In this document: in pieces, positions 36,447 to 44,173 of the stretch
Position numbering within the stretch: position 1 is the stretch's first letter
Layout of the letters: each line of letters begins with the position of its first letter
Source of the DNA: Paracoccus aurantiacus
GTDB lineage: Bacteria > Pseudomonadota > Alphaproteobacteria > Rhodobacterales > Rhodobacteraceae
Assembly (NCBI RefSeq): GCF_007993065.1
Contig: NZ_VOPL01000004.1
Location: 326,864-390,863, forward strand
Direction: 5' to 3'
Length of the DNA: 64,000 nt
Program-made: the position numbers and the translations under genes
The notes under the pieces: model-generated
The model's input: only the letters and a program-made list of their open reading frames with translations
Databases searched by the model: none
What the model was told of the DNA's origin: nothing

Positions 36447-37643
36447 TCAGCTTCGCAGCCAGCCGGGTTCGAATTCCATAGAATCCACCCCTGCAAGTGT
36501 CGCGACGCGGGCCAGTTCGGATTGCAGACCGGCGCTGCGCGCCTTGCCCATTCGAACACCCTTCTCTGGCCAGAAGGCGCTTGTATTCAGCAGTTTACCC
36601 GTTCGCTTCACGTCCATCCTGCCGATCATCCGGTCGCCCTGCATCACCGGAAAGACATAGTAGCCGAAGCGGCGCTGTTCCTCGGGCACGAAAATCTCGA
36701 TCCGGTAGCTGAAACCGAAAAGCCGTTCGGCGCGGGCGCGGTCGCGAAGTGCCGGATCGAAGGGCGAAAGCAGCCGGACGCGCGCATCTGGCGCTGGCAG
36801 AGACGTCGCGCCGTCCAGAATATCAGGCGTGGTGAAGCTGCGACGTCGCGCGCCATTGGCCAGTTCGATATCTGCCTCGACGATCCGGCCTGACGCGAGC
36901 GCCGTTGCGCACCACTCGCGCGCTTCGTCGCGGGTGACGATCTCGAAGAACGCGGCGAGTTCGCCGCTGGTCCCGAATCCCAGCCGCTCAAGCGCTGCGC
37001 GCATTGCCCAGTCGATGATCTCGACCTCGTCAGGACGGGCAAGACGCTGGTGGTCCGGGATAACGCGCTCGGAAAGGTCATAGAATTTGCGAAAGCCCTC
37101 GCGATGGCAGATCGCAAGACGACCCGACCGCCAGAGGAATTCGAGTGCCGCTTTTGATGGGTGCCAATCCCACCAGCCCGACGATCCCTTGGGCTGATCG
37201 CCGCGCAGCTCGATCGAGCCTGCGGGACCGTTGTCCGAAATATGGCGCAGCACGTTCTTGATCTCGGCATGCCAGGCTTCGCCTTGCCATTGTGGCCAGC
37301 GCTGGCGCATCCGCGCCTCATCCCTCGCGAATTTCACTCGCCACATCGGATAGAACTCCATCGGGATGACCGCGGCATCATGGGTCCAGTGTTCGAAAGC
37401 CTTTCGGTCGCGCGCGATCAGCCGGTCTAGCGCCTGCGGGCGATAGCGGCCACGGCGTGACCAGAGGATCAGGTCATGCGCCCGTGCAAGCGTGTTAACG
37501 CTGTCCACCTGAACAAAGCCCAGACGATGAAGAACCTCCTCTAGGTCGCGGCCCTTGCCGGTTCCCGGTCCGGGGCGCAGCAGCAGGTGGCGGTCCAGAA
37601 ATATGCGCCGCGCCAGCTGGTTTTCCACGAAGATACGGCTCAT
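36447..37643 (-). CDS. YcaQ/AlkX-like winged-helix DNA glycosylase
   Basis: 398 residues, HTH_42 family. The segment GFVQVDSVNTLARAHDLILWSR contains the Q-x-D catalytic motif of YcaQ, which unhooks alkylated bases and interstrand crosslinks, and the following ARAHDLILWSR basic helix. WTHDAAVIPMEFYPMWR and the C-terminal LLSPFDPALRDRARAERLFGFSYRIEIFVPEEQRRFGYYVFP match the family throughout. ATG 37643 has AGGAGAG upstream. Single gene, transcribed toward the tRNA. Confidence 0.88.
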   Translation of the reverse strand: MSRIFVENQLARRIFLDRHLLLRPGPGTGKGRDLEEVLHRLGFVQVDSVNTLARAHDLILWSRRGRYRPQALDRLIARDRKAFEHWTHDAAVIPMEFYPMWRVKFARDEARMRQRWPQWQGEAWHAEIKNVLRHISDNGPAGSIELRGDQPKGSSGWWDWHPSKAALEFLWRSGRLAICHREGFRKFYDLSERVIPDHQRLARPDEVEIIDWAMRAALERLGFGTSGELAAFFEIVTRDEAREWCATALASGRIVEADIELANGARRRSFTTPDILDGATSLPAPDARVRLLSPFDPALRDRARAERLFGFSYRIEIFVPEEQRRFGYYVFPVMQGDRMIGRMDVKRTGKLLNTSAFWPEKGVRMGKARSAGLQSELARVATLAGVDSMEFEPGWLRS

Positions 37644-37905
37644 TCGGTGATGCTCTCCTGCAGTTGATGTCCATGTGGAACCCGCATGCGGCACATGCTT
37701 GCCCGGTTTCGGCATCGGCGGCAATCTGCCCTGCCGTGGAGCCTGGCGGGTCATCCGCGAATTTCACACCGAACTCACAGGCGGATCGTGACGCGATGTG
37801 GCTTAATGAAAACAGGCAGGCGAAATCTTTCAAAGCCGAGCCAGTTAACGAGTTACCGTTTTCCAAGAGTTCACAGTGGCAAGTGAATTCGGGCAGGTTT
37901 TCGTC

Positions 37906-38361
37906 ATGTCTGTTCCTCCTGATGTTTGTCGAACGGCGGCTTTGGCCGCCGTTCTGACGCTTTGGACAGTGTCGGATGTCGCGCAAGCGCAGCCAGCACC
38001 CGCTGATGGGGTGCAGCAAGCGGCGTCGAAGCTGCTGCCGATTCCGGCGGGAAGCACACAGGTGTCCGGCGAGATCATTGTGAAACTGCGCGGAACATCC
38101 GGCGATACCCCGCCGCTGCTTCCGTTTCGCGATGCAGATATGCTGGGCCTTCAGGGGGCGCCGGATATCAGGCCGGGCGGCGCGCTGATCTACCGTCTCA
38201 GTTATGATGCGCTTCTGTCAGCAGGCGCCGAGGAGGAGGTGGATCGCGAGTTGTCCGCGATTGCAGCCGAGCTTGTCGCGCGCGATGACGTGGTTTACGT
38301 GCAGCCGAACTGGGTCGCTTCGGGCAAAGATCAGGTTGTCGATCAGCTGTGGGGCCGGTGA
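37906..38361 (+). CDS. Exported stand-alone subtilase prodomain-like protein
   Basis: 151 residues. Signal peptide (TAALAAVLTLWTVSDVAQA). The mature part matches an N-terminal subtilase propeptide: SGEIIVKLRG near its start, then SAIAAELVARDDVVYVQPNW, which is the strand before the cleavage site in these prodomains. It ends VVDQLWGR where a protease would continue (QWGL-type start), but a TGA follows and the next 230 bases encode no catalytic domain in any frame. Either a truncated protease or a free intramolecular-chaperone/inhibitor. ATG 37906 is preferred over GTG 37876. The stop lies in an 8-bp hairpin (38358-38385). Confidence 0.75.
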   Translation: MSVPPDVCRTAALAAVLTLWTVSDVAQAQPAPADGVQQAASKLLPIPAGSTQVSGEIIVKLRGTSGDTPPLLPFRDADMLGLQGAPDIRPGGALIYRLSYDALLSAGAEEEVDRELSAIAAELVARDDVVYVQPNWVASGKDQVVDQLWGR

Positions 38362-38591
38362 AAATCTGACGCCCGAAATTTTCACGGCAGTTTCACGCAC
38401 ACTCCTCGGCGACCTGACGTAAGCTTTAGCTATCGGGTTCGGGCAAAGGTGATCCCGGTGGTTTTGAGTACCAGAAAAATTTCGTCGTCGGGCACCGCGC
38501 GATGGGCAGGCCAATTACCGGCCATTCAAGGCAGATCCCATCGCGCGGCTCCCCCGAACATTCGCGCATTGCGCGGAAATCCCAAAGTATT

Positions 38592-38804
38592 CTAGCGATT
38601 CGGAAAGTCGTCAGGGCTCGATCTGTCCAGATCCGCCGGGCCGACACGGTCGATCACGACCACCATCCAGTTCAGCACCATGCGCAGATCGGCCGGAAGC
38701 TGATCGTTTTCCAGAAGCTGAAGCGGGTGTTCGCGCAGGTTCGGCCAGCGTTCATAGAAGTCATTTATGGACCTGATGTTAAGGTGCGATTCTGCGCCAC
38801 TCAT
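38592..38804 (-). CDS. Small protein divergent from the SARP-like regulator
   Basis: 70 residues, soluble, acidic: begins MSGAESHLNIRSINDFYERW and includes LLENDQLPADLRMVLNWMVV. AAGGA lies 7 bases before ATG 38804. No family recognised. It shares a 142-base divergent promoter region, with heptamer repeats, with the regulator gene, so it is probably co-controlled. The 230 bases from the prodomain gene to its stop hold nothing else I can support. Confidence 0.6.
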   Translation of the reverse strand: MSGAESHLNIRSINDFYERWPNLREHPLQLLENDQLPADLRMVLNWMVVVIDRVGPADLDRSSPDDFPNR

Positions 38805-38864
38805 GTCGTGGTCCTTCCGTTAGAGGTCGATTGCCCCAGTTTCCCGCAAATCCTCCCGACACCC

Positions 38865-38882
38865 GGTGTGAATAAGGTGTGA
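38865..38882. promoter_or_regulatory. SARP-type direct repeats
   Basis: GGTGTGA, ATAA, GGTGTGA: two identical heptamers with exactly 4 bases between them (11-bp period). SARP/OmpR-type winged helices bind such repeats as a tandem dimer just upstream of or over the -35. They sit 65 bases before the SARP-like gene. A second pair, GCGTAA at 38891 and 38908, lies closer to the gene. Confidence 0.55.
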
Positions 38883-38946
38883 GCAGCTTTGCGTAATGAT
38901 TTGAGTGGCGTAAGCTTTCTTAACCTTTGTTGAGGGCCGCCCCGTA

Positions 38947-40581
38947 ATGTCCTGTCAAATGGAAATATCCATGTTCGGAACCTGCGCCGTGAAAATCGCG
39001 GGCGAGGGGGGTGTCGAGGTGCGTGGCGCGAAGCATCGCGCGCTGATCGTGTTGCTGGCGACGGCACCGCTTGGCCGCCGTTCGCGGAGCTTCCTGCAGA
39101 ATACGCTTTGGGGCGATGCTGGTTATGACAGCGGGCACCAGAATCTCAGGCGGGCGCTGTCTGATCTTCGAAAGCTGCTTGGCGATGATTTCGACCGCCT
39201 GTTTCACACCACCAGCACCGATGTCGAACTTGTGCTGGATCATGTCCGGATGGTGGGCGATGCGCGACGCGGTGTCTTTCTTGACGATCTGAATGTGCAC
39301 ACGCCGGGATTCGACAGCTGGCGCGAAAGCCATTCCAGTAACCCCGCGCGCATCTTGGCGCTTTGTCAGGACGCGTCAAATCATACACGACCGCGACCCC
39401 GGATCACCGCGCTGCCGATGACCGTGCTGGGCGGCGACGCTGTGTTGCGGACGCTTGGTGACTGGGTGGCCGAAGAGATATGCCGCTCGCTCTCGCGCTC
39501 GTCGCTTTACACGGTGATCTCGCATCTGTCAGCGCGGGCAATGGCAACGCGGATGATCGACATTGCCGATGTGCGCAAAACGCTGGATGTCGATTACATG
39601 ATTACCGGGACCATGCGCCACGCGAAGGGCGATCTGGTCATGGATTTCGATTTTGTCGATACCCGAAGCGGCGCGATCCTGTGGAACCGCCATATCACCA
39701 GCCCCGAGCAGAGCTTTGTTGACGACCTTCCCGAGAAACTGGTGAATGTCGTCGTCTCGGCGGGGCGAAGCATTGCGGATGCTGCCGTTGCGCATGCCAG
39801 CGATCGGCGCGTCGGAGAGATTGCCGATCACCAGTTGCTGCTGGCTGGCGTCTCGTTGATGCACCGCTCGCCCATGCGCGACTTCCTGCGCTCTTATGAC
39901 CTGCTGACCGAGGCTTCGGCGCGGATGCCGCACTCGGCCGATATTCACGCATGGCTGGGCAAATGGCACGTGCTGAATGTCTTCAAGAACTATACCACCG
40001 ATATTAGCCGCGATACCCAGCTTGCCCTGGACAGCACGCGGCGCGCGCTTGATCTGGACCCGAATTCAAGCTTCGGGCTGACCATAAACGGCTTCGTGCA
40101 TGTCAATCTGCTGCGTGATCTCGGGCGCGGCGAGGCGCGATATAACGCGGCGCTGGACATCAATCCGAATGAAAGCCTGTCCTGGTTGCTGCGCGGAACG
40201 CTGATGGCATTTCAGGATGATGGCGGCGCGGCGATCCGCGCAACGGACAGGGCGCGCCATCTCTCTCCGATCGATCCTTTCGGATATTACTACGACAGCC
40301 TGTCGGCCTCGGCCCATCTGGCTGCGTGCGATTACGCGCGGGCGCTGGAACTGGCCGACCGGTCGCTGATGGCGAATGAGCGGCACTTGTCCACATTGCG
40401 CACCCGCATCGCGGCGCTTCATTTCACCGGGGATATCGAAGGCAGCCGGAAGGCCGCCAGCGACATGATGCGCCGCTTCCCGGAATTCCGGCTTGAAAAC
40501 TATCAACGCGATCATCCGGCGGCATCCTCGGCGACCGGCCGAAATGTGATCGAGGCATTGAAGGCCGCGGGTGTTCTGTAA
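38947..40581 (+). CDS. SARP-like winged-helix regulator with TolB-like and TPR regions
   Basis: 544 residues, cytoplasmic, no membrane segment. Residues about 5-95 form an OmpR/SARP winged helix: MFGTCAVKIAGEGGVEVRGAK, HRALIVLLATAP, and NTLWGDAGYDSGHQNLRRAL with the recognition helix LSDLRKLLGDDFDR. Residues about 150-255 resemble the TolB/FlgO-like domain fused to CadC-type and cyclase regulators (ALPMTVLGGDAVLRTLGDWV, DVRKTLDVDYMITGTMRHA, RSGAILWNRH). The rest is TPR-like helices (ALDSTRRALDLDPNSSFGL). A third, ligand-free design is apparent: there is no NB-ARC ATPase as in AfsR. It is first in an operon with the PAP2 gene (20-base gap) and the subtilase gene. Likely their activator. Confidence 0.82.
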   Translation: MSCQMEISMFGTCAVKIAGEGGVEVRGAKHRALIVLLATAPLGRRSRSFLQNTLWGDAGYDSGHQNLRRALSDLRKLLGDDFDRLFHTTSTDVELVLDHVRMVGDARRGVFLDDLNVHTPGFDSWRESHSSNPARILALCQDASNHTRPRPRITALPMTVLGGDAVLRTLGDWVAEEICRSLSRSSLYTVISHLSARAMATRMIDIADVRKTLDVDYMITGTMRHAKGDLVMDFDFVDTRSGAILWNRHITSPEQSFVDDLPEKLVNVVVSAGRSIADAAVAHASDRRVGEIADHQLLLAGVSLMHRSPMRDFLRSYDLLTEASARMPHSADIHAWLGKWHVLNVFKNYTTDISRDTQLALDSTRRALDLDPNSSFGLTINGFVHVNLLRDLGRGEARYNAALDINPNESLSWLLRGTLMAFQDDGGAAIRATDRARHLSPIDPFGYYYDSLSASAHLAACDYARALELADRSLMANERHLSTLRTRIAALHFTGDIEGSRKAASDMMRRFPEFRLENYQRDHPAASSATGRNVIEALKAAGVL

Positions 40582-40601
40582 ACAGAGAAAGGAACGGTAT
40601 C

Positions 40602-41708
40602 ATGTCGGCATCAGGCGGATTTGGCGGCTTCGGTGGGTTTGGTGGCTTCGGAGGTTTCGGCGGCTTCGGCGGGCTTGCGAATTTCACCGGCCTTGGCGGG
40701 TTTCTGGGGCAGGGTGATACCGGGTCCTATGACGCAGCAACGACGATGGGTCTTCTGACCACGTCCGAGGCATTGGGCCATCTGGCCGGAATAGCGCCCC
40801 CGCCTGCAAGCGATGTGCTGCAAATGAACGATCCCGCGAACATGTCTGGCTGGGCGGTCTGGGTGCGCGGCTCGCTCTATCTGTCGGAATTCATGCGCGG
40901 GCTGGCATGGCAGGTTCCGGGTGCGGCGCCTGATCGCGTCAGTCTGTCCTTCGACGGCGCGCCCCTCGCGGTCCTGCACCGGCCGTCATCGCAGGTTATC
41001 GAGGACCAGTGCCGCTATGTCCGCGACTATGCCGCCCTGCGCGAAGAGAGAGGCACCGAGATCGTGTCGCAGCTTGGCTTTCCGACGCCCTATTTCGCGA
41101 TGCTTCTTGGGCTGCATTCCGGGCAGCACAAGCACACGTTCGAACTGATTACCGCGACGCAGGTTGTGGCTGCGCATGTCGCCATGGTCGCCAAGGCCGC
41201 GCTCGCGGTCAGGCGGCCCGATCAGATAGATGCACGGGTTCAGCCGATGCTGCCGACACCCGGCCACCCTGCGTTTCCGTCGGCCCACGCGACCGAAGCC
41301 TATGCGGTTGCGACCGTGCTGGATCATCTTGTCAAAAGCTGGGGCTCGCTTGCCGATGAAGCCGCACGGCGCGCGCTGATCTATGGCCTGGCAGAGCGTG
41401 TGGCCGTGAACCGCACAGTCGCGGGCGTGCATTATCCCATCGACAGCTGGTGCGGTGCGACGCTTGGCTCGGCGGTCGGCAAAGCCGTGCTGAACCGTTG
41501 CGGCCAGCAGACAGCGATCCGCGAGGCAACATATATCGCTGCCGATCATGACTTCTTCCACCTCGATTTCAGTGACGAGGCGCGCGCTGCGGAACGTGGC
41601 CTGACCTATGCCGCCGAGGGAGAGGCCGCGGATGCGGGCCCTGCTTTCGGCTGGCTTTGGTCGCGCGCAGTCGCAGAGCGGCAGGGCCCCGCACCACAAG
41701 GGGGCTGA
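40602..41708 (+). CDS. PAP2 / vanadium-haloperoxidase-type enzyme with GGF-repeat N-terminus
   Basis: 368 residues. All three motifs of the acid phosphatase/vanadium haloperoxidase site are present: K-x6-R-P (K198, R205), P-S-A-H (226-229) and R-x5-H-x3-D (R271, H277, D281). Length and motif context (GHPAFPSAHATEAYAV, VHYPIDSWCG) fit soluble vanadium-dependent haloperoxidase relatives rather than membrane lipid phosphatases. Residues 5-25 are six GGF repeats plus GGL. There is no signal peptide or clear membrane segment. AAAGGA precedes the ATG. The subtilase gene begins at its stop, so the two are coupled. Activity (phosphatase or haloperoxidase) cannot be settled from sequence. Confidence 0.83.
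   Translation: MSASGGFGGFGGFGGFGGFGGFGGLANFTGLGGFLGQGDTGSYDAATTMGLLTTSEALGHLAGIAPPPASDVLQMNDPANMSGWAVWVRGSLYLSEFMRGLAWQVPGAAPDRVSLSFDGAPLAVLHRPSSQVIEDQCRYVRDYAALREERGTEIVSQLGFPTPYFAMLLGLHSGQHKHTFELITATQVVAAHVAMVAKAALAVRRPDQIDARVQPMLPTPGHPAFPSAHATEAYAVATVLDHLVKSWGSLADEAARRALIYGLAERVAVNRTVAGVHYPIDSWCGATLGSAVGKAVLNRCGQQTAIREATYIAADHDFFHLDFSDEARAAERGLTYAAEGEAADAGPAFGWLWSRAVAERQGPAPQGG
40614..40676 (+). repeat. In-frame GGF coding repeat
   Basis: Seven 9-base units encode (Gly-Gly-Phe)6-Gly-Gly-Leu. The units use different Gly and Phe codons (ggcggattt, ggcggcttc, ggtgggttt, ggtggcttc, ggaggtttc, ggcggcttc, ggcgggctt). The DNA has diverged while the peptide is kept, which argues for selection on the protein. 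Confidence 0.9.
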
Positions 41709-41710
41709 TG

Positions 41711-43798
41711 ATGGCTGAGCGAGATCGCGGACCTGCCGCGCGCAATCTTCCGCATTATACCGGACCGTATGAGCGCTGGATTTTTTCGCGCGATCTCGGT
41801 CGGCCTTTTGCCTTTCCCAGCATCGCCGACGGGCCAGATCGCTATTACGCCGCGCTCGCCGAAGGCGGCTTGTCGCCAGATGGAATAGCGGCGCGGCCGC
41901 CGAATGCCATCGCGTTGCCGCCGCTGTGGAATATGCTGGGCGAAGATCTTGCCGCCGTGCCCTTCGTCGTTCACCGCAACGGGGAAGAAATGCCCGAGAC
42001 AGATGGCGAGGGTCCGGCCCCCGGCATCAGCCTGACACAATCCGGGCCGGGGCCTGCGCGCGACGGTCTGCGCGCGCGCTATCGCCTTAACTATCCGGTC
42101 GCGGATCGAAGCTGGGTCAGCGACTATGACGAAACGCTCGGGCTGGCGGACTGGGCCGAACCATCGCGACCGCCTAAGGTGATCGTCGGGGTGATTGATG
42201 ACGGCATTCCGTTTGCGCATCGCGCGTTCCTGAACCAGCACGGTAAGACGCGGATCAGTCATTGCTGGCTGCAATCGGGGGCAGCCGGGGCCGGGCGCTC
42301 TGCCGTGCCGTTCGGACGCGAATTGATGAATACGCAGATCGACGCTCTGCGGGCGGATCATCTCAGCGAAGCGGCACTTTACCTTGCTGCGGGCGCGCTT
42401 GATTCTGCCCTGCCGGATCTTGGCCTGCATCTTCGCGGCAGGGCCAGTCATGGCGCGCATATCGCCGGGATATGTTCCGGAAATGACCCATGCCTGCCGG
42501 GACAAAAGGTCGATGAGGATATCGCGATCATCGCGGTGCAGCTTCCCAATACCGTCGCATGGGACACGTCCGGCTTCGGCAAAGAGATGTATATGCTCAG
42601 CGCGCTGCACTATATCTTTCACCGCGCGCGCCTGATCGCGGGGCATTATGCCCCCGGTCCCAAGGAACTGCCGCTGATCGTGAATTTCAGCTATGGCTGG
42701 AGCGCGAACCGACATGATGGCGGCGCCACGATGGAGCGCGCCTTTGATGAGCTGGTCAGCCGGCGCAAGGCCATCCAGCCCGCGACATCGCTGAATATGC
42801 CGATGGGGAATAACTTCGCCAAGCGCATGCACGCCCAGATCACCCGCGACGATCTGGTCGATGACCGCCAAGAGATCGGCTGGTGGCTGTCGCCGGACGA
42901 CATGACCTCAAGCTATCTTGAAATCTGGTTGCCGCAGGGTTTCAACACGAAGGGCTTCCGCGTCACGGTCACGCCGCCGCCGGGATTTGCGACCGACGGC
43001 CCGGCGGTGATCGAACTGCGGCCGGGCCAACATGAGGGCGGCGATCCGCGCGATTTTGCCGATGTGGCCATTGGCGGCGATATTGTCGGCCAGCTCTCGG
43101 TCGACCGGCATTTCCGTGAGCGCTGGCGTGTCATGCTGGCGCTGATCCCAACGAGTTACGCGCATGGCGCGCGGCGACGTTCACCGGCTGGCGAATGGCG
43201 TATTCAGATCGAGGCGCCATTCCTGCGCGCTGACGAGGCAGTCAACATCTGGCTGCAGCGCGACGACGATCCCGGTGTCCTGCGCAGCGGTGGCCGTCAA
43301 AGCCACCTGATCGCGCCCGACCGCCCCCGCGCGGATCAGCAGGGGCAGGACGACGATGAACCTGGAATGCTGCGCGGATATGGCCTGTTCAACGGCATCT
43401 CCTCGGCCCCGTCCGTTACCCGCGTGGCAGGTTTCGATCAGCACAGCGCGATCCCGAGCCGCTATAGCGGGGCGGGTGGCGTGCAGCGCATCAATGGAAA
43501 GGTTGTCGCCTGGGGCGCATCGCCCGCTTTTGCCGCAGCGGCCGATCAGGGCCAGTTCCGGCCGGGGCTTCCCTCGATCGGGCTGATAAGCGGATCGGGC
43601 GTCAGGCTTCAGGGAACCAGCGCCGCCACCGCGATCGCGACCCGCTGGATGGCCGCGAACATTGCCGAGGGACGGGGCATGACTGATGGGCTGAAGCCGC
43701 TTCCACCACTGCCAGAGGAAAAGAAAGACCGTCCGGTTTCAATCGTGCTGCAGCGCGCGCGTCTGGGGCAGGGGCTGGTGCCGACGGACTGGGGCTGA
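41711..43798 (+). CDS. Cytoplasmic-looking subtilase (peptidase S8)
   Basis: 695 residues. Catalytic residues are recognisable: Asp163 in VIVGVIDDGIPFAH, His247 in RASHGAHIAGICSG and Ser637 in LQGTSAATAIATRW. About 150 residues precede the first motif, without signal peptide or normal propeptide. Long insertions lie between His and Ser, including a probable beta-sandwich (about 370-560) of unknown type. ATG 41711 is 7 bases after AAGGGGG; ATG 41708, overlapping the PAP2 stop, is equally in frame. Third gene of the SARP-PAP2-subtilase operon, ending at a strong hairpin. Substrate unknown; the PAP2 protein is an obvious candidate partner. Confidence 0.85.
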   Translation: MAERDRGPAARNLPHYTGPYERWIFSRDLGRPFAFPSIADGPDRYYAALAEGGLSPDGIAARPPNAIALPPLWNMLGEDLAAVPFVVHRNGEEMPETDGEGPAPGISLTQSGPGPARDGLRARYRLNYPVADRSWVSDYDETLGLADWAEPSRPPKVIVGVIDDGIPFAHRAFLNQHGKTRISHCWLQSGAAGAGRSAVPFGRELMNTQIDALRADHLSEAALYLAAGALDSALPDLGLHLRGRASHGAHIAGICSGNDPCLPGQKVDEDIAIIAVQLPNTVAWDTSGFGKEMYMLSALHYIFHRARLIAGHYAPGPKELPLIVNFSYGWSANRHDGGATMERAFDELVSRRKAIQPATSLNMPMGNNFAKRMHAQITRDDLVDDRQEIGWWLSPDDMTSSYLEIWLPQGFNTKGFRVTVTPPPGFATDGPAVIELRPGQHEGGDPRDFADVAIGGDIVGQLSVDRHFRERWRVMLALIPTSYAHGARRRSPAGEWRIQIEAPFLRADEAVNIWLQRDDDPGVLRSGGRQSHLIAPDRPRADQQGQDDDEPGMLRGYGLFNGISSAPSVTRVAGFDQHSAIPSRYSGAGGVQRINGKVVAWGASPAFAAAADQGQFRPGLPSIGLISGSGVRLQGTSAATAIATRWMAANIAEGRGMTDGLKPLPPLPEEKKDRPVSIVLQRARLGQGLVPTDWG

Positions 43799-43824
43799 AT
43801 GTCGCGCGTCTGCCGGAAAGAGGC

Positions 43825-43866
43825 GGTGCGCCGCTGCGGCAATCCCAACCGCGAAGGCGGCGCACC
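43825..43866 (+). terminator. Hairpin after the subtilase gene
   Basis: Perfect 10-bp arms (GGTGCGCCGC / GCGGCGCACC) with an inner GCGG/CCGC pair, 27 bases past the stop. No T-run follows. Confidence 0.5.
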
Positions 43867-44173
43867 TATCCACCCGGCGAGGTTTTGGCGCGGGCAGAAT
43901 CGCTTCAGGGGCGTGCGATAACTCACAGCCCCTTTTCTGGCGCAGCGCGTCCAGATCCTTGTAAAACTTAAATAACGCTAAATCGGGTCGGCAGTCATCA
44001 TGGGCCATGCCGCTGATTCGAGTCAAGCTGCGCGGCGCTTCGACTGCTGGTTGCGCGTCAGTCAATATTATTCGTATTCAAAATTTTTGGGTTTGATAAA
44101 TTTCAAGCATGTGGCAGGCTCGTGCGTGGCCCTTCGCGGTTCTAAAACCGCCAAACGGCCGAGGAGGAGGAAG
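43867..44173. other. Intergenic region before the CoA-ligase operon
   Basis: 307 bases without a gene I can support. It has two AT-rich tracts (about 43960-43985 and 44063-44110), unusual here, that probably hold the promoter of the ligase/ABC operon. No confident boxes or operator are visible. A strong GAGGAGGAGG ribosome site ends it. Confidence 0.5.

Noticed and set aside
38362..38591. Continuation of the subtilase after the prodomain gene by frameshift
   Set aside because: No catalytic motif or family sequence in any frame of this stretch.
43739..44065. 108-codon minus-strand frame after the subtilase gene
   Set aside because: Contains a protein-like stretch (LALFKFYKDLDALRQKR) but overlaps the subtilase C-terminus, turns into Arg/His-rich sequence and has no ribosome site.
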